Shown here: positions 26,346 through 33,993 of the stretch, piece by piece
How positions within the stretch are numbered: position 1 is the first letter of the stretch
Layout: each line of letters opens with the position of its first letter
Origin: Streptomyces sedi
GTDB lineage: Bacteria; Actinomycetota; Actinomycetes; Streptomycetales; Streptomycetaceae
DNA length: 64,000 bases
Reading direction: 5' to 3'
Assembly (NCBI RefSeq): GCF_006335015.1
Contig: NZ_VDGT01000002.1
Coordinates: 1-64,000 of the forward strand
The notes under the pieces: model-generated
What the model saw: the letters and a program-made list of their open reading frames with translations, nothing else
What the model was told of the DNA's origin: nothing
Databases searched by the model: none
Program-made: the position numbers and the translations under genes

Positions 26346-26806
26346 TCGGCACCCGTCCCGGGGAAGGCCGAACGGCACCTGAACCAGACCGACTTGCCCA
26401 TCAGCGGCCCGACGGGGGAGGCGTAGGGCATGGGCATGTACCCGAGGTCGTCGGCCATCTCGCGCAACAGCCACAGCCCGCGCCCGCACTCCGCCGACCA
26501 GTCCGGGGTCTCGCCGATCACGGGTGGTTGACTCGACCGGTCGCACACCTCGACCAGCACCTCCCCGCCCGCGCGTCGGATGCGGAGGCGGCAGCGCGGA
26601 TCGGTCACGTGGCGGCTGACGTTGGTGAGCAGTTCGGTGACGCCGAGCCGCACCAGTTCCACGGCCTCGGTCGAGGCGCCCCACCGGGACATCAGCTGTC
26701 CGGCGGACCGGCGCCAGGTCTCCATCCGGCGCGCCTCGGCGAGTAAGCCCCGGACGAACACCGGGGGCGCTGGCCTCGAACTCCTCTGACTTCTCAAGCC
26801 GTTCAC
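26342..26806 (-). CDS. RsbW-like ATP-binding protein (HATPase_c)
   Basis: The product is 154 residues from GTG 26806, chosen for the GGAGGTG just upstream; an ATG at 26860 is the alternative. The fold is a single GHKL ATPase domain: N-box VELVRLGVTELLTNVSRHV, G1-like VEVCDRSSQPP and G2 GRGLWLLREMADDLGY. Such stand-alone kinases act as anti-sigma factors or partners in sigma control, and in Streptomyces are typically found beside Scr1/DUF397 pairs, as here. It diverges from that pair. The target protein is unknown. Confidence 0.85.
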   Translation of the reverse strand: MNGLRSQRSSRPAPPVFVRGLLAEARRMETWRRSAGQLMSRWGASTEAVELVRLGVTELLTNVSRHVTDPRCRLRIRRAGGEVLVEVCDRSSQPPVIGETPDWSAECGRGLWLLREMADDLGYMPMPYASPVGPLMGKSVWFRCRSAFPGTGAE

Positions 26807-27046
26807 GGGACACCTCCAGCCGCGACAGCGCGGGCATGGGCAGCAGAAATCCGTACACACAGCGGAGTCGCTCGATGCCGCTGTGCACTTTCAGCAGTGT
26901 GGGTCACGTGACCTCGTTCGCGCAACTCCCGCGTTCTAAGCGGTAATCGAACACGTTCCACCTGCGGGTGAAGCAGGGTTGCGCAACGCGTACAACCGGC
27001 CGATACGCTGCGAACACTTCGTCAGGAGCGGTTCAGGGAGGGGCCC
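26807..27046. promoter_or_regulatory. Divergent promoter region of the RsbW-like and Scr1-type genes
   Basis: These 240 bases separate divergent starts. They are AT-richer than average around 26880-27000 and likely contain both promoters. I cannot define boxes reliably. AGGGAGGGGCCC precedes the ATG at 27047. Confidence 0.4.
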
Positions 27047-27922
27047 ATGTCCATCAACCTCAACACCAACGCGATCTTCGCCATGCGCGACGTCGGCGAG
27101 CAGTTGCAGGCGTTGCGTGACCGGTCCGGCCTGCGGCAGGACGACGTGGCGGCCAAGCTGGGCGTCACGCGGTTCACGGTCAGCAAGCTGGAGCGCGGGC
27201 AGGCGTTTCCGACGCCGGCCCAGCTGAAGGTCTTCTTCAAGCTGTACTCGATGAGCCCGGAGGAGCGGGCGAAGATGCAGGTGACGGTTGACCAGGGCCG
27301 CTCGTACGGTCGCGCGTGGTGGGAGGAGCAGCGCTTCCGTGACCTGTTCAAGGGCGACTCGTACCGCTACTTCCATGTCGAGGACGCGGCCGAGCGGTTG
27401 GCCAGCCACTCCGGCACCTATGTCCCCGGGCTGCTCCAGACCCGCGACTACGCCGAGGCCACCTCGGATTTCGGAATGCAACAGGACAGCGCGGAACGGC
27501 GGGAGTCCTTCGTCGAGTCACGGGCGCGCCGCCAAGCCCTGCTGACCAGGAAGAACCCGACCGAGGTCGACCTGCTCTGCCTGGAGTCGGCGGTGCGCGC
27601 GGTGGTCGGCGGCCCCGAGGTGATGCGGGCCCAACTGGCGCATCTGATCGCGATGATGGAGCTGCCGAACGTCACCTTCCGGCTGATCCCCTACTCCGCG
27701 GGAGCCGCCAGCATCGTGAGTGAGGTGTTCACCATCGTGGACTTCCCCGGGACGGACAACCGGAGCGTGGTCTCCCAGGAGAAGCTCACCGGTGAGATGC
27801 TGCATGATGACCCTGTGGAAGTTCGGCGGGCGCGACGCAAGTTCAGCGGTCTCGCGGACTACGCGCTGAGCCCGGACGAGACGCTTCAGCTCCTGCGGAC
27901 GATCGAGAAAGAACACCGATGA
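27047..27922 (+). CDS. XRE regulator with DUF5753 (Scr1-type)
   Basis: The product is 291 residues with an N-terminal HTH (LQALRDRSGLRQDDVAAKLGVTRFTVSKLERGQAFPT, about 20-56) and the C-terminal DUF5753 domain (about 105-285: SYRYFHVEDAAERL, YVPGLLQTRDYAEA, QLAHLIAMMELPNVTFRLIPYS). Streptomyces genomes carry many such regulators paired with a DUF397 protein; members such as those in the whiJ and abaA loci affect development and antibiotic production. The ATGA overlap with the DUF397 gene confirms the pair. The target is unknown. Confidence 0.93.
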   Translation: MSINLNTNAIFAMRDVGEQLQALRDRSGLRQDDVAAKLGVTRFTVSKLERGQAFPTPAQLKVFFKLYSMSPEERAKMQVTVDQGRSYGRAWWEEQRFRDLFKGDSYRYFHVEDAAERLASHSGTYVPGLLQTRDYAEATSDFGMQQDSAERRESFVESRARRQALLTRKNPTEVDLLCLESAVRAVVGGPEVMRAQLAHLIAMMELPNVTFRLIPYSAGAASIVSEVFTIVDFPGTDNRSVVSQEKLTGEMLHDDPVEVRRARRKFSGLADYALSPDETLQLLRTIEKEHR

Positions 27923-28155
27923 GTGACGAGAAGGAACGACTGCGCTCCGCCCCGTTGGACGGGGTGTGGGTCAAGTCGTCCTACAGCAACGGCAGCAGCC
28001 CCGACTGCGTGCAGTTGATGGCCATCGACGGCGGTGTCGCTGTCGGGGACTCCAAGGCCCCCGGCCGCACCCCTCAGCGCTACACCCGTGCCCAGTTCGC
28101 CGCCTTCCTGGCGGACGTGAAGACGGGCGCGTTCCCCGAGACCCCGGAGCACTAG
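27919..28155 (+). CDS. DUF397 domain protein
   Basis: The product is 78 residues. The family hallmark is VWVKSSYSNGSSPDCVQLMAIDGGVAVGDSKAPG, followed by YTRAQFAAFLADVKTG. DUF397 proteins are partners of Scr1-type XRE regulators, likely modulating their DNA binding. It is translated from an ATG overlapping the regulator stop. A 14-base-pair terminator hairpin follows 22 bases later. Confidence 0.93.
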   Translation: MSDEKERLRSAPLDGVWVKSSYSNGSSPDCVQLMAIDGGVAVGDSKAPGRTPQRYTRAQFAAFLADVKTGAFPETPEH

Positions 28156-28177
28156 CGCGACCCGGTACCACCCCAAC

Positions 28178-28208
28178 ACGGCCCACGCCGCCCCGCGGCG
28201 TGGGCCGT
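28178..28208. terminator. Perfect 14-base-pair hairpin between convergent genes
   Basis: The arm 28178-28191 (ACGGCCCACGCCGC) is exactly complementary to 28195-28208 with a three-base loop. It lies between the stops of the DUF397 gene and the kinase-like gene and can serve both directions. Confidence 0.85.
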
Positions 28209-29009
28209 TCAGTACTCCAGCCCCCGGTGCGTCGCCCAGGCGTGCGTGGCGTCGAACATCGCGCGCAGCCAGGGCTCCTCGGGGCGGCGGAGTGCGCGGT
28301 GGCGGTTCATGCGGGTGTAGGCGACGACGAACGCGTCGATGGCCTTCGGATCGGCGTCCACCCAGGCCGGGCAGCGCGCGGCCCAGGACTCGGCCTCCTG
28401 GGGGGTGTGAGCGTCGGCAACCAGTTGGAGCACCAGCATCGCCGGGTCGATGAAGGCGGCACCTCGGGTGGGCCAGGACCAGTCGACGATCCAGGAACGT
28501 CGTTCACAGATCAGGAAGTTGGACGGGTTGATGTCGGCGTGAAGCAGCGTGTCGCCTCGGAACAGGTCCGTCGTTCCCGCGTCGGCCCACCAGTCCCAGC
28601 GGGTCTCATGCCACTCGCGGGCGATGTCCGGCAACTCCAGCCGCCCGATCTGGTTGAGCATGCCGACGATCGTCGGCAGATCACCTGTGTGGGAGTCGAA
28701 GGCAGCCTCGCGAGCATGGACGCGCTCGAACGCGAGCACGATCCAGTGCTCGTCCTCCGTTGACCACATCAGCTCCGGAGACACGGAGCGCACGAAGGGA
28801 TTGATCAGCCCTTCCCGCACCATTTGATCGCGCCGCCCTCCGGGACGGTTACGCATTCCCTTCAGAAAGAACGACCCGTTCTCGCATTCGACGACCAGCA
28901 GTACATCCGTGCTGAACCCGTGCCCGTCCGGCGGTGGACCGTGGTGGGTCACCGCGCCGGTGTAGGGGCGGATCAGCGACCAGAATTCCGGGCCGGGCGT
29001 GCTGGTCAT
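28209..29009 (-). CDS. Aminoglycoside phosphotransferase/choline kinase-like protein
   Basis: The product is 266 residues from the ATG at 29009 (MTSTPGPEFWSL); a GTG at 29021 is possible. The fold is protein-kinase-like: FFLKGM supplies the ATP lysine, LLHADINPSNFLI is the catalytic HxDxxxxN loop and WIVDWSWPTRG is the DFG-equivalent metal-binding segment. Similar Streptomyces proteins are annotated as APH-family phosphotransferases without known substrate; resistance is possible but not supported by the sequence alone. Confidence 0.8.
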   Translation of the reverse strand: MTSTPGPEFWSLIRPYTGAVTHHGPPPDGHGFSTDVLLVVECENGSFFLKGMRNRPGGRRDQMVREGLINPFVRSVSPELMWSTEDEHWIVLAFERVHAREAAFDSHTGDLPTIVGMLNQIGRLELPDIAREWHETRWDWWADAGTTDLFRGDTLLHADINPSNFLICERRSWIVDWSWPTRGAAFIDPAMLVLQLVADAHTPQEAESWAARCPAWVDADPKAIDAFVVAYTRMNRHRALRRPEEPWLRAMFDATHAWATHRGLEY

Positions 29010-29226
29010 CGAGAGCGTCACCTTCGTGGCCTGCGGACTGTGGGTGTGTGGGTGGCACTGCGGGGGAGCACTCCTCATCGTCCGGATTGCGGGGAGGCGG
29101 GAAGTCTCCCCTGGGAGGGCAGGGATCACCGGCGGGACAACGCGCCGCCGCTGACGCTGCCCGCCTGCACCGTGTCGCGGGAGGTGCCGGACAGCTCCGC
29201 GTGGGAGTCGCCCCGCGACGGCTCAC
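29010..29226. other. Intergenic region, no gene seen
   Basis: These 217 bases separate two minus-strand genes and should contain the promoter of the kinase-like gene. No frame has a family match. G-rich runs occur around 29060-29130 without clear repeats. Confidence 0.4.
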
Positions 29227-29865
29227 TCACACCTGTCCCCGCGCGGAGAAGGGCGAGGGGAGGTGGGCGACGTAACGGTCCACGTAGGAGACCACGTCCT
29301 CGCCCTGCTCGTAGAGCCCCTGGATGAACGCCGTCCAGCGCCGGATCAGTTCGGGGTCGGTGTAGCGCCGGCAGCCGTCCAGCACTCCGCCGTCGGTGTA
29401 GAGCACCTCGTAGAGCACCAGGTCACCGAGGACGACCACCTCGGGAAGCGGGCCGCCGGCCGGTTCCCACTCCCGCACCCGGTCCGCCCCGATGACCCGG
29501 ATCCCCTTGCCCGCCTTCGCCTGCACCCGCAGCGCGTGCAGCTCCCACTGCATGTACGGGGTCAGGGGCTCCTCCACCACCCGGATCCGGTGGAACGGGG
29601 CGCGGCGTTCCTCCTTATGTCGCACCGCGGACAGCCAGTCGTCGTGCTCCTCCTCCAGCAGCCGCAGAGCGTCGTCCCAACGGCCCTCGGCGAGCGCGTC
29701 CCTGCTGGGGTCGTCCTGCTCCTCGAAGTGCTGGAGGCGTTCGAACTTCCAGGAGGAGCGGTCGAGCACGGCGTTGTCGCGTTCCGCGAAGTCCGCGCGG
29801 TAGGGGGCCAGTGCGAGGCGGGTTCCCAGTTCCGGGTCGAGGCGCAGGTCGGAGGAGTCAGTCAT
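29227..29865 (-). CDS. DUF6879 family protein
   Basis: The product is 212 residues, soluble and rich in aromatic and charged residues (SWKFERLQHFEEQDDPSRDALAEG). PFHRIRVVEEPLTPYMQWEL and LGDLVLYEVLY are the conserved core. This is the DUF6879 family, abundant in Streptomyces and usually coupled to a short partner gene and close to XRE/DUF397 loci. The function is unknown. The start overlaps the upstream small gene by eight bases. Confidence 0.85.
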   Translation of the reverse strand: MTDSSDLRLDPELGTRLALAPYRADFAERDNAVLDRSSWKFERLQHFEEQDDPSRDALAEGRWDDALRLLEEEHDDWLSAVRHKEERRAPFHRIRVVEEPLTPYMQWELHALRVQAKAGKGIRVIGADRVREWEPAGGPLPEVVVLGDLVLYEVLYTDGGVLDGCRRYTDPELIRRWTAFIQGLYEQGEDVVSYVDRYVAHLPSPFSARGQV

Positions 29866-30136
29866 CGGGGATGTCCTTCTTCGCCAGCCGCATCATGCGG
29901 CCGGGGATGATCACGAGGCGTTCGTCGGAGGCGACGGCCACCCCTTCGGGGAGGCGCGCGCGGTAGGTCTCGGTGTGGTCCCGGCCTATCACCGCGACGT
30001 CCCCGTTCTCCAGCTCCCAGATGTCCGGGCAACCGTTGTTGTCCTTCGAGTCGCCGCTCTCCGCCGCCGAAACGCCTGACCGGCGCGCGAACCCCGCTGA
30101 CGTGTCGGCTTCCCCGAGGGGGCGACGCCGGTGCAT
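29858..30136 (-). CDS. Small partner of DUF6879, 5' end altered by repeat
   Basis: The product is up to 92 residues. The conserved part is SGDSKDNNGCPDIWELENGD through VVASDERL-like and IIPGRMMRLAKKDIPDD, a family seen just upstream of DUF6879 genes. The only ATG (30136) lies inside the conserved GGTGCATGGGTGGCGGG segment of the dispersed repeat, and no ribosome site precedes it. The repeat probably replaced or displaced the original 5' end, so the native start may be lost. Confidence 0.6.
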   Translation of the reverse strand: MHRRRPLGEADTSAGFARRSGVSAAESGDSKDNNGCPDIWELENGDVAVIGRDHTETYRARLPEGVAVASDERLVIIPGRMMRLAKKDIPDD

Positions 30137-30312
30137 GGGTGGCGGGGGTTGGTCGACTACGGAGCTTCGTGGCTGGGTGGGTTGTCGGCGTGAGCCCGGT
30201 GGTGGGTTGCTCGCGCAGTTCCCCGCGCCCCTGGTGTGGGCTGGCGCCGTCGTGCGGGTGCGGGTTCACCTGCGGCAGGTGACGGCCTGCTTGGGGGCGC
30301 GGGGAACTGCGC
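30129..30312. repeat. Dispersed stem-loop repeat, locus C
   Basis: Arms at 30213-30231 and 30294-30312 are perfect complements with a 62-base loop containing the inner palindrome CACCTGC-G-GCAGGTG at 30267-30281. The conserved flank GTGCATGGGTGGCGGGGGTTGG starts at about 30132, overlapping the 5' end of the small DUF6879 partner gene. The unit lies between divergent genes, so here it is in a promoter region rather than a 3' end. Confidence 0.9.
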
Positions 30313-30420
30313 ATGCGAGGTCGGTTCGTAGGAGAGCGGCAGGTGTTCGATGTATGTGCCGGGCCGTGCTCGCTTGAGGATTCGTACGGAAGGTCGAAGA
30401 GGGGTTGTTTCGTCCGCCTG

Positions 30421-30453
30421 GTTGACGTGCATCGTTGACGCACCTGGTTGACG
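30421..30453. promoter_or_regulatory. Three GTTGACG repeats, 13-base spacing, before the barstar gene
   Basis: GTTGACG occurs at 30421, 30434 and 30447, exactly 13 bases apart. The last copy is 30 bases before the ATG. TTGAC is also a -35-like sequence, so these may be operator half-sites or overlapping promoter boxes. Confidence 0.5.
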
Positions 30454-30482
30454 CGCGCGGCGTCGGGCTTCGGGGCGGCAGA

Positions 30483-31196
30483 ATGGGGTGTATGTGTGCG
30501 TTGGCCGTGCGGCTGAGGGAACCGGGTGCGGGGGTGGCGTGGGTCGAGGCCGGCGTCGTCGAGGGGTTGTTCCGGGTGGGGCCCGGGAGAGGCGGGGAGC
30601 GGGAGCTGTCGCTGCGCGGGGTCGTCGGGCCGGTGGTCGGGGCCGGGCGGCTGGGGCCGGGAGAGGTGGCGCTGCTCGACGACGCCGGCGCGGTGCTCGG
30701 CGCCTACCCGGTGGAGGAGGTGGCCCTCGGCGCGGTCAACGGGCGCGCGGTGACGGTGACGTGCTCCTTCCACCGGTTTCCACACCCGGGCGCCGGCGCG
30801 GTGTGGGAGGAGTGGGCGCGCGCGTTCCCTTCCACGCCGGGGGGTTGGGCGGCGGGTGGTGCGGAGCGCCGCGCGGGGTGGTTGGAGGCGGCGCGGCTGC
30901 ACGCGGTCACGCCGGGGGCGCGCGCGGGCGGGGCATACGCGCTCGACGGCCGCCACCTCGTTGACCGCGCCGCCCTCTACTGCGCGCTCGGCGAGGCGTT
31001 GAACGGCCCCGGCGGCTACTACGGCGCCAACCTCGACGCCCTCCACGACTGCCTGACCGGCGGCTTCGGCCCCCGGCCCCCGTTCACCCTGCGCTGGCGC
31101 CACGCGGCGGCTTCCCGCGCCCGGCTCGGCGAGGAGTACGTCGACGCCTTCGCCGCCACGCTGCGCGAGGCGGGCGTGGGCCTGGCGTGGGAATGA
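30483..31196 (+). CDS. Barstar family protein with N-terminal extension
   Basis: The product is 237 residues (an ATG at 30492 would remove three). The last 90 residues are a barstar-type ribonuclease-inhibitor domain: YALDGRHLVDRAALYCALGE, then GPGGYYGANLDALHDCLTG, which holds the conserved loop that plugs the barnase active site. The first 140 residues form an unknown glycine/valine-rich extension. No barnase-like toxin is adjacent, so it is an orphan immunity-type protein, perhaps protecting against a toxin encoded elsewhere or by neighbours. Confidence 0.85.
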   Translation: MGCMCALAVRLREPGAGVAWVEAGVVEGLFRVGPGRGGERELSLRGVVGPVVGAGRLGPGEVALLDDAGAVLGAYPVEEVALGAVNGRAVTVTCSFHRFPHPGAGAVWEEWARAFPSTPGGWAAGGAERRAGWLEAARLHAVTPGARAGGAYALDGRHLVDRAALYCALGEALNGPGGYYGANLDALHDCLTGGFGPRPPFTLRWRHAAASRARLGEEYVDAFAATLREAGVGLAWE

Positions 31197-31211
31197 CCGG
31201 GGCCGGCGCGC

Positions 31212-31862
31212 TCACGCCCCCAGGTAGCGCAGCACCGCCAGGACGCGGCGGCTGTGGGTGGTGGTCGCCGTGTTGGTGAGGTCGAGCTTGGTGAAGATCG
31301 CGTTGACGTGCTTCTCCACCGCGCTGCGCGAGACGAACAGGCGGGCGGCGATGGAGGCGTTGGTGTGGCCCTCGGCCATCTGCGTCAGCACCTCGCGTTC
31401 GCGGGCGGTCAGGGAGTCGAGGGAGCGTCGTTGGCCGCCCCTGGCGAGGAGTTGGCGGACGACCTCGGGGTCGAACGCGGTGCGTCCCTCGGCGACGCGG
31501 TCCAGCGCGTCGAGGAACTCCTCGATCTCCACCACCCGGTCCTTCAGCAGATAGCCGACGCCCTCCGGCGAGCCGGTCAACAGCTCGGTGGCGTAACGGC
31601 GTTCGACGTACTGCGACAGGACCAGCACCCCGACCCCGGGCCAGCGCTCGCGGATGGCGAGCGCGGCGCGCAGCCCCTCGTCACGGTGGTCGGGCGGCAT
31701 CCGGACGTCGATCACCGCGACGTCCGGGGGCTCGGCGGCGACGGCCGCCAGCAGGGCGTCGGCGTCGCCGACGGCGGCCAGCACCCGGTGGCCCTCGTCG
31801 GCGAGGAGCCGGGCCAGCCCCTCGCGCAGCAGCGTGGAGTCGTCGGCGAGGATCAGGCGCAT
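31212..31862 (-). CDS. NarL/LuxR family response regulator
   Basis: The product is 216 residues. The receiver domain has the acidic pair LILADD, phospho-acceptor Asp in VAVIDVRMPP, VLVLSQY and Lys in GYLLKDRV. The output domain is a LuxR HTH (SLDSLTAREREVLTQMAEGHTNASIAARLFVSRSAVEKHVNAIF). It begins ten bases inside the histidine-kinase gene and forms a two-component pair with it. Signal and regulon are unknown. Confidence 0.95.
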   Translation of the reverse strand: MRLILADDSTLLREGLARLLADEGHRVLAAVGDADALLAAVAAEPPDVAVIDVRMPPDHRDEGLRAALAIRERWPGVGVLVLSQYVERRYATELLTGSPEGVGYLLKDRVVEIEEFLDALDRVAEGRTAFDPEVVRQLLARGGQRRSLDSLTAREREVLTQMAEGHTNASIAARLFVSRSAVEKHVNAIFTKLDLTNTATTTHSRRVLAVLRYLGA

Positions 31863-32977
31863 GGCAGCTCCGCTGTGATGACGGTGGGCCCGCCGGGCGG
31901 GCTGTGGATGTCGAGTCGGCCGTCGAGCGCGGCGACCCTGCGGGCCAGGCCGAGCAGCCCGCCGCCCGCCGGGTCGGCTCCGCCGCGCCCGTCGTCGGCG
32001 ACCCGCAGCGAGAGCGGTTCCGCCGCGCCGCCCGTGACGGTCACGGTGACCTCGGAGGCGTCGCCGCCGTGCTTGACCGTGTTGGTGACCGCCTCGCAGA
32101 TCACGAAGTACGCGGCCGTGGCCACGGGGCGCGGCGGCTCGGTCGGCAGGGTGTGGTGCAGCCGCACGGGCAGCGGGCAGCGTTCGGCGAGGGTCTCCAA
32201 CGCGGCGCCGAGACCGGCCTCGTCCAGGACGGTCGGATAGACCCGCCAGGCGACCTCGCGCAGCTCGGTGAGGGCGAGTGCGGCCTCCCGCCGAGCCTGG
32301 CCGAGGAGTTCGGCGGCACGTTCGGGGGAGCGCTGGGCGCGGCTGAGGGACAGGCCGAGGGCAACCAGACGCTGCTGGACGCCGTCGTGCAGGTCGCGTT
32401 CGATCCGGCGGCGTTCCTCGGTGATGGCCTCCACCACCCCGGCGCGGCTGTCGGCGAGTTGGACGATGCGCTGGCGAAGCGCCTCCTGCTCGCTGGGCCC
32501 GAGGAAGTGGTGGGCGAGCTGCCGTTCCAGGCGGATCACCGCCGCCAGGCCGAGCACGGTGAGGGACGCCAGAAACGCGCCGCCGATCCCCGAGGGCACG
32601 GTCGCCAGCGGCGAACCCAGCGCCCACCCCCACAGCAGCAGCGACCCGTATCCGACCCCGACCACCAACGTGGCCAGCATCAACGCGCCCAGCGCCGCCA
32701 GCCCGACGCGACAGCTGAGATAGGGCAGCGCGCGGTGCGCCGGCCAGCTTCCGGCGATGTCGGCGTCGAGGAGACGGATCAGCCGGGCGCGTTCCAGCCG
32801 GGCGGCGCGGACGGTCAGCGCGGTGAACGGCGGCGGTTGCGCCGTGCGGCGGAGGCGTCCGGCCCAGCCGAGGAGGACAAGGGGCGCCAGGACCAGCCCG
32901 GTGCCGACACCGGTGGTGACGCCTGCCAACTGCCGCAGCAGAAGGCGCGACCGTTCGAGTGGGCCCAGTTTTCGCAC
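31853..32977 (-). CDS. Sensor histidine kinase (HisKA_3)
   Basis: The product is 374 residues. Hydrophobic segments near 20-40, 88-115 and 125-150 anchor the N-terminus. The dimerisation/phosphorylation helix is ERRRIERDLHDGVQQRLVALGLSL, with the phospho-histidine near residue 197. The ATPase domain has N-box VICEAVTNTVKHGG and G-boxes VADDGRGGAD and GGGLLGLARRVAALDG. The GTG at 32977 has an AGGA immediately next to it, so a downstream start is possible. It partners the NarL-type regulator that overlaps it. There is no large extracellular sensor domain. Confidence 0.93.
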   Translation of the reverse strand: MRKLGPLERSRLLLRQLAGVTTGVGTGLVLAPLVLLGWAGRLRRTAQPPPFTALTVRAARLERARLIRLLDADIAGSWPAHRALPYLSCRVGLAALGALMLATLVVGVGYGSLLLWGWALGSPLATVPSGIGGAFLASLTVLGLAAVIRLERQLAHHFLGPSEQEALRQRIVQLADSRAGVVEAITEERRRIERDLHDGVQQRLVALGLSLSRAQRSPERAAELLGQARREAALALTELREVAWRVYPTVLDEAGLGAALETLAERCPLPVRLHHTLPTEPPRPVATAAYFVICEAVTNTVKHGGDASEVTVTVTGGAAEPLSLRVADDGRGGADPAGGGLLGLARRVAALDGRLDIHSPPGGPTVITAELPCA

Positions 32978-33110
32978 TCCTGGGACGTTAGGCGAGGCGG
33001 GGCGTGGGCGGTACTGCGGAGATCCACAGGGTGACCGCTGGGAACCACACGGTGAGTCATGAGGTGGTCCGCGTGGCGTTCCGGGTCGGGGGACTTGTAG
33101 CGTCTCCCAT

Positions 33111-33809
33111 GTGATCGTATCCTCCGCAACTCACCAACTCGCTTCCTCGGCCGAGGACCCGGGCGGCATCGCCGGGTGGGCCACCGACCTGATGGAGGCG
33201 ATGGGCGCCCCGGGCGCCGGCCTGGCCATCGCCCTGGAAAACCTGTTCCCTCCGCTGCCCTCCGAGATCATCCTGCCGCTGGCCGGCTTCACCGCCAGCC
33301 GCGGTGAGATGGATCTGTGGGCCGCGCTGCTGTGGACGACTCTCGGCTCCGTGGTGGGCGCCGTGGCGCTCTACTGGGTGGGCGCGGCGCTGGGACGTGA
33401 CCGGCTCATCGCGATCGCCGAGAAGCTGCCGCTGGTGAAGATCTCCGACATCGAGAAGACGGAGGCCTGGTTCGCCAAGCACGGCAACAAGGCGGTCTTC
33501 TTCGGTCGGATGATTCCCATCTTCCGAAGTCTGATCTCCATCCCCGCCGGGGTGGAGAAGATGCCGCAGCGCACGTTCCTGCTGCTGACCACCCTCGGCA
33601 GCGCGATCTGGAACAGCATCTTCGTGATCGCCGGCTACCACCTGGGCGAGAACTGGGAGGAGGTGACCGATCTCGTCAGCGTCTACTCCAAGGTCGTCCT
33701 CGTGGTGGTGGTGCTGGGGCTGATCGGCTTCATCGTCTACCGGTCCACGCGCCCGGGCGGCGGCAGGCGCCGTGCCAAGGCGGGTCAGGAAGCCGGCCAG
33801 GACGACTGA
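33111..33809 (+). CDS. DedA family membrane protein
   Basis: The product is 232 residues from GTG 33111. The signatures are ENLFPPLPSEIILPLAG with the conserved Glu and Pro residues, and FFGRMIPIFRSLISIPAGVEKM, the DedA/SNARE-associated motif. There are five or six membrane helices. DedA proteins include flippases for undecaprenyl phosphate or phospholipids and support envelope integrity. The C-terminal tail is basic (STRPGGGRRRAKAGQ). It converges with the GH43 gene across a hairpin. Confidence 0.9.
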   Translation: MIVSSATHQLASSAEDPGGIAGWATDLMEAMGAPGAGLAIALENLFPPLPSEIILPLAGFTASRGEMDLWAALLWTTLGSVVGAVALYWVGAALGRDRLIAIAEKLPLVKISDIEKTEAWFAKHGNKAVFFGRMIPIFRSLISIPAGVEKMPQRTFLLLTTLGSAIWNSIFVIAGYHLGENWEEVTDLVSVYSKVVLVVVVLGLIGFIVYRSTRPGGGRRRAKAGQEAGQDD

Positions 33810-33841
33810 CGGTCGTCGTTTTCCCCAGGGAAGCGCGCGAC

Positions 33842-33884
33842 GTGGGGTGTTCGCCTCGGGAGTAACCCGGGACGGACACCCCAC
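33842..33884. terminator. Hairpin between DedA and GH43 genes
   Basis: GTGGGGTGT (33842-33850) pairs with ACACCCCAC (33876-33884). An inner CGGG/CCCG pairing extends the imperfect stem. It lies 33 bases past the DedA stop, between convergent genes. Confidence 0.7.
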
Positions 33885-33905
33885 GGGTGTGTCAGGGGCC
33901 CTTTC

Positions 33906-33993
33906 GGCGGGGCGGCGGGGCGGCGGGGCGGCGGGCGCTGAACGGTGAGCGGTGAGCGGTGAACGGCGGGCGGCGGGCGGCGGGCGGCGGGCG
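33906..33993. repeat. Octamer and heptamer tandem arrays beside the GH43 stop
   Basis: GGCGGGGC-type 8-base units fill 33906-33936. They are followed at about 33940-33993 by 7-base units that drift from ACGGTGA/GCGGTGA to GCGGCGG. The array ends at the GH43 stop codon (33994). Confidence 0.8.

Noticed and set aside
28209..29009. Clear antibiotic-resistance call for the kinase-like gene
   Set aside because: The fold is APH-like but many such proteins have unrelated substrates; no drug-specific motif was seen.
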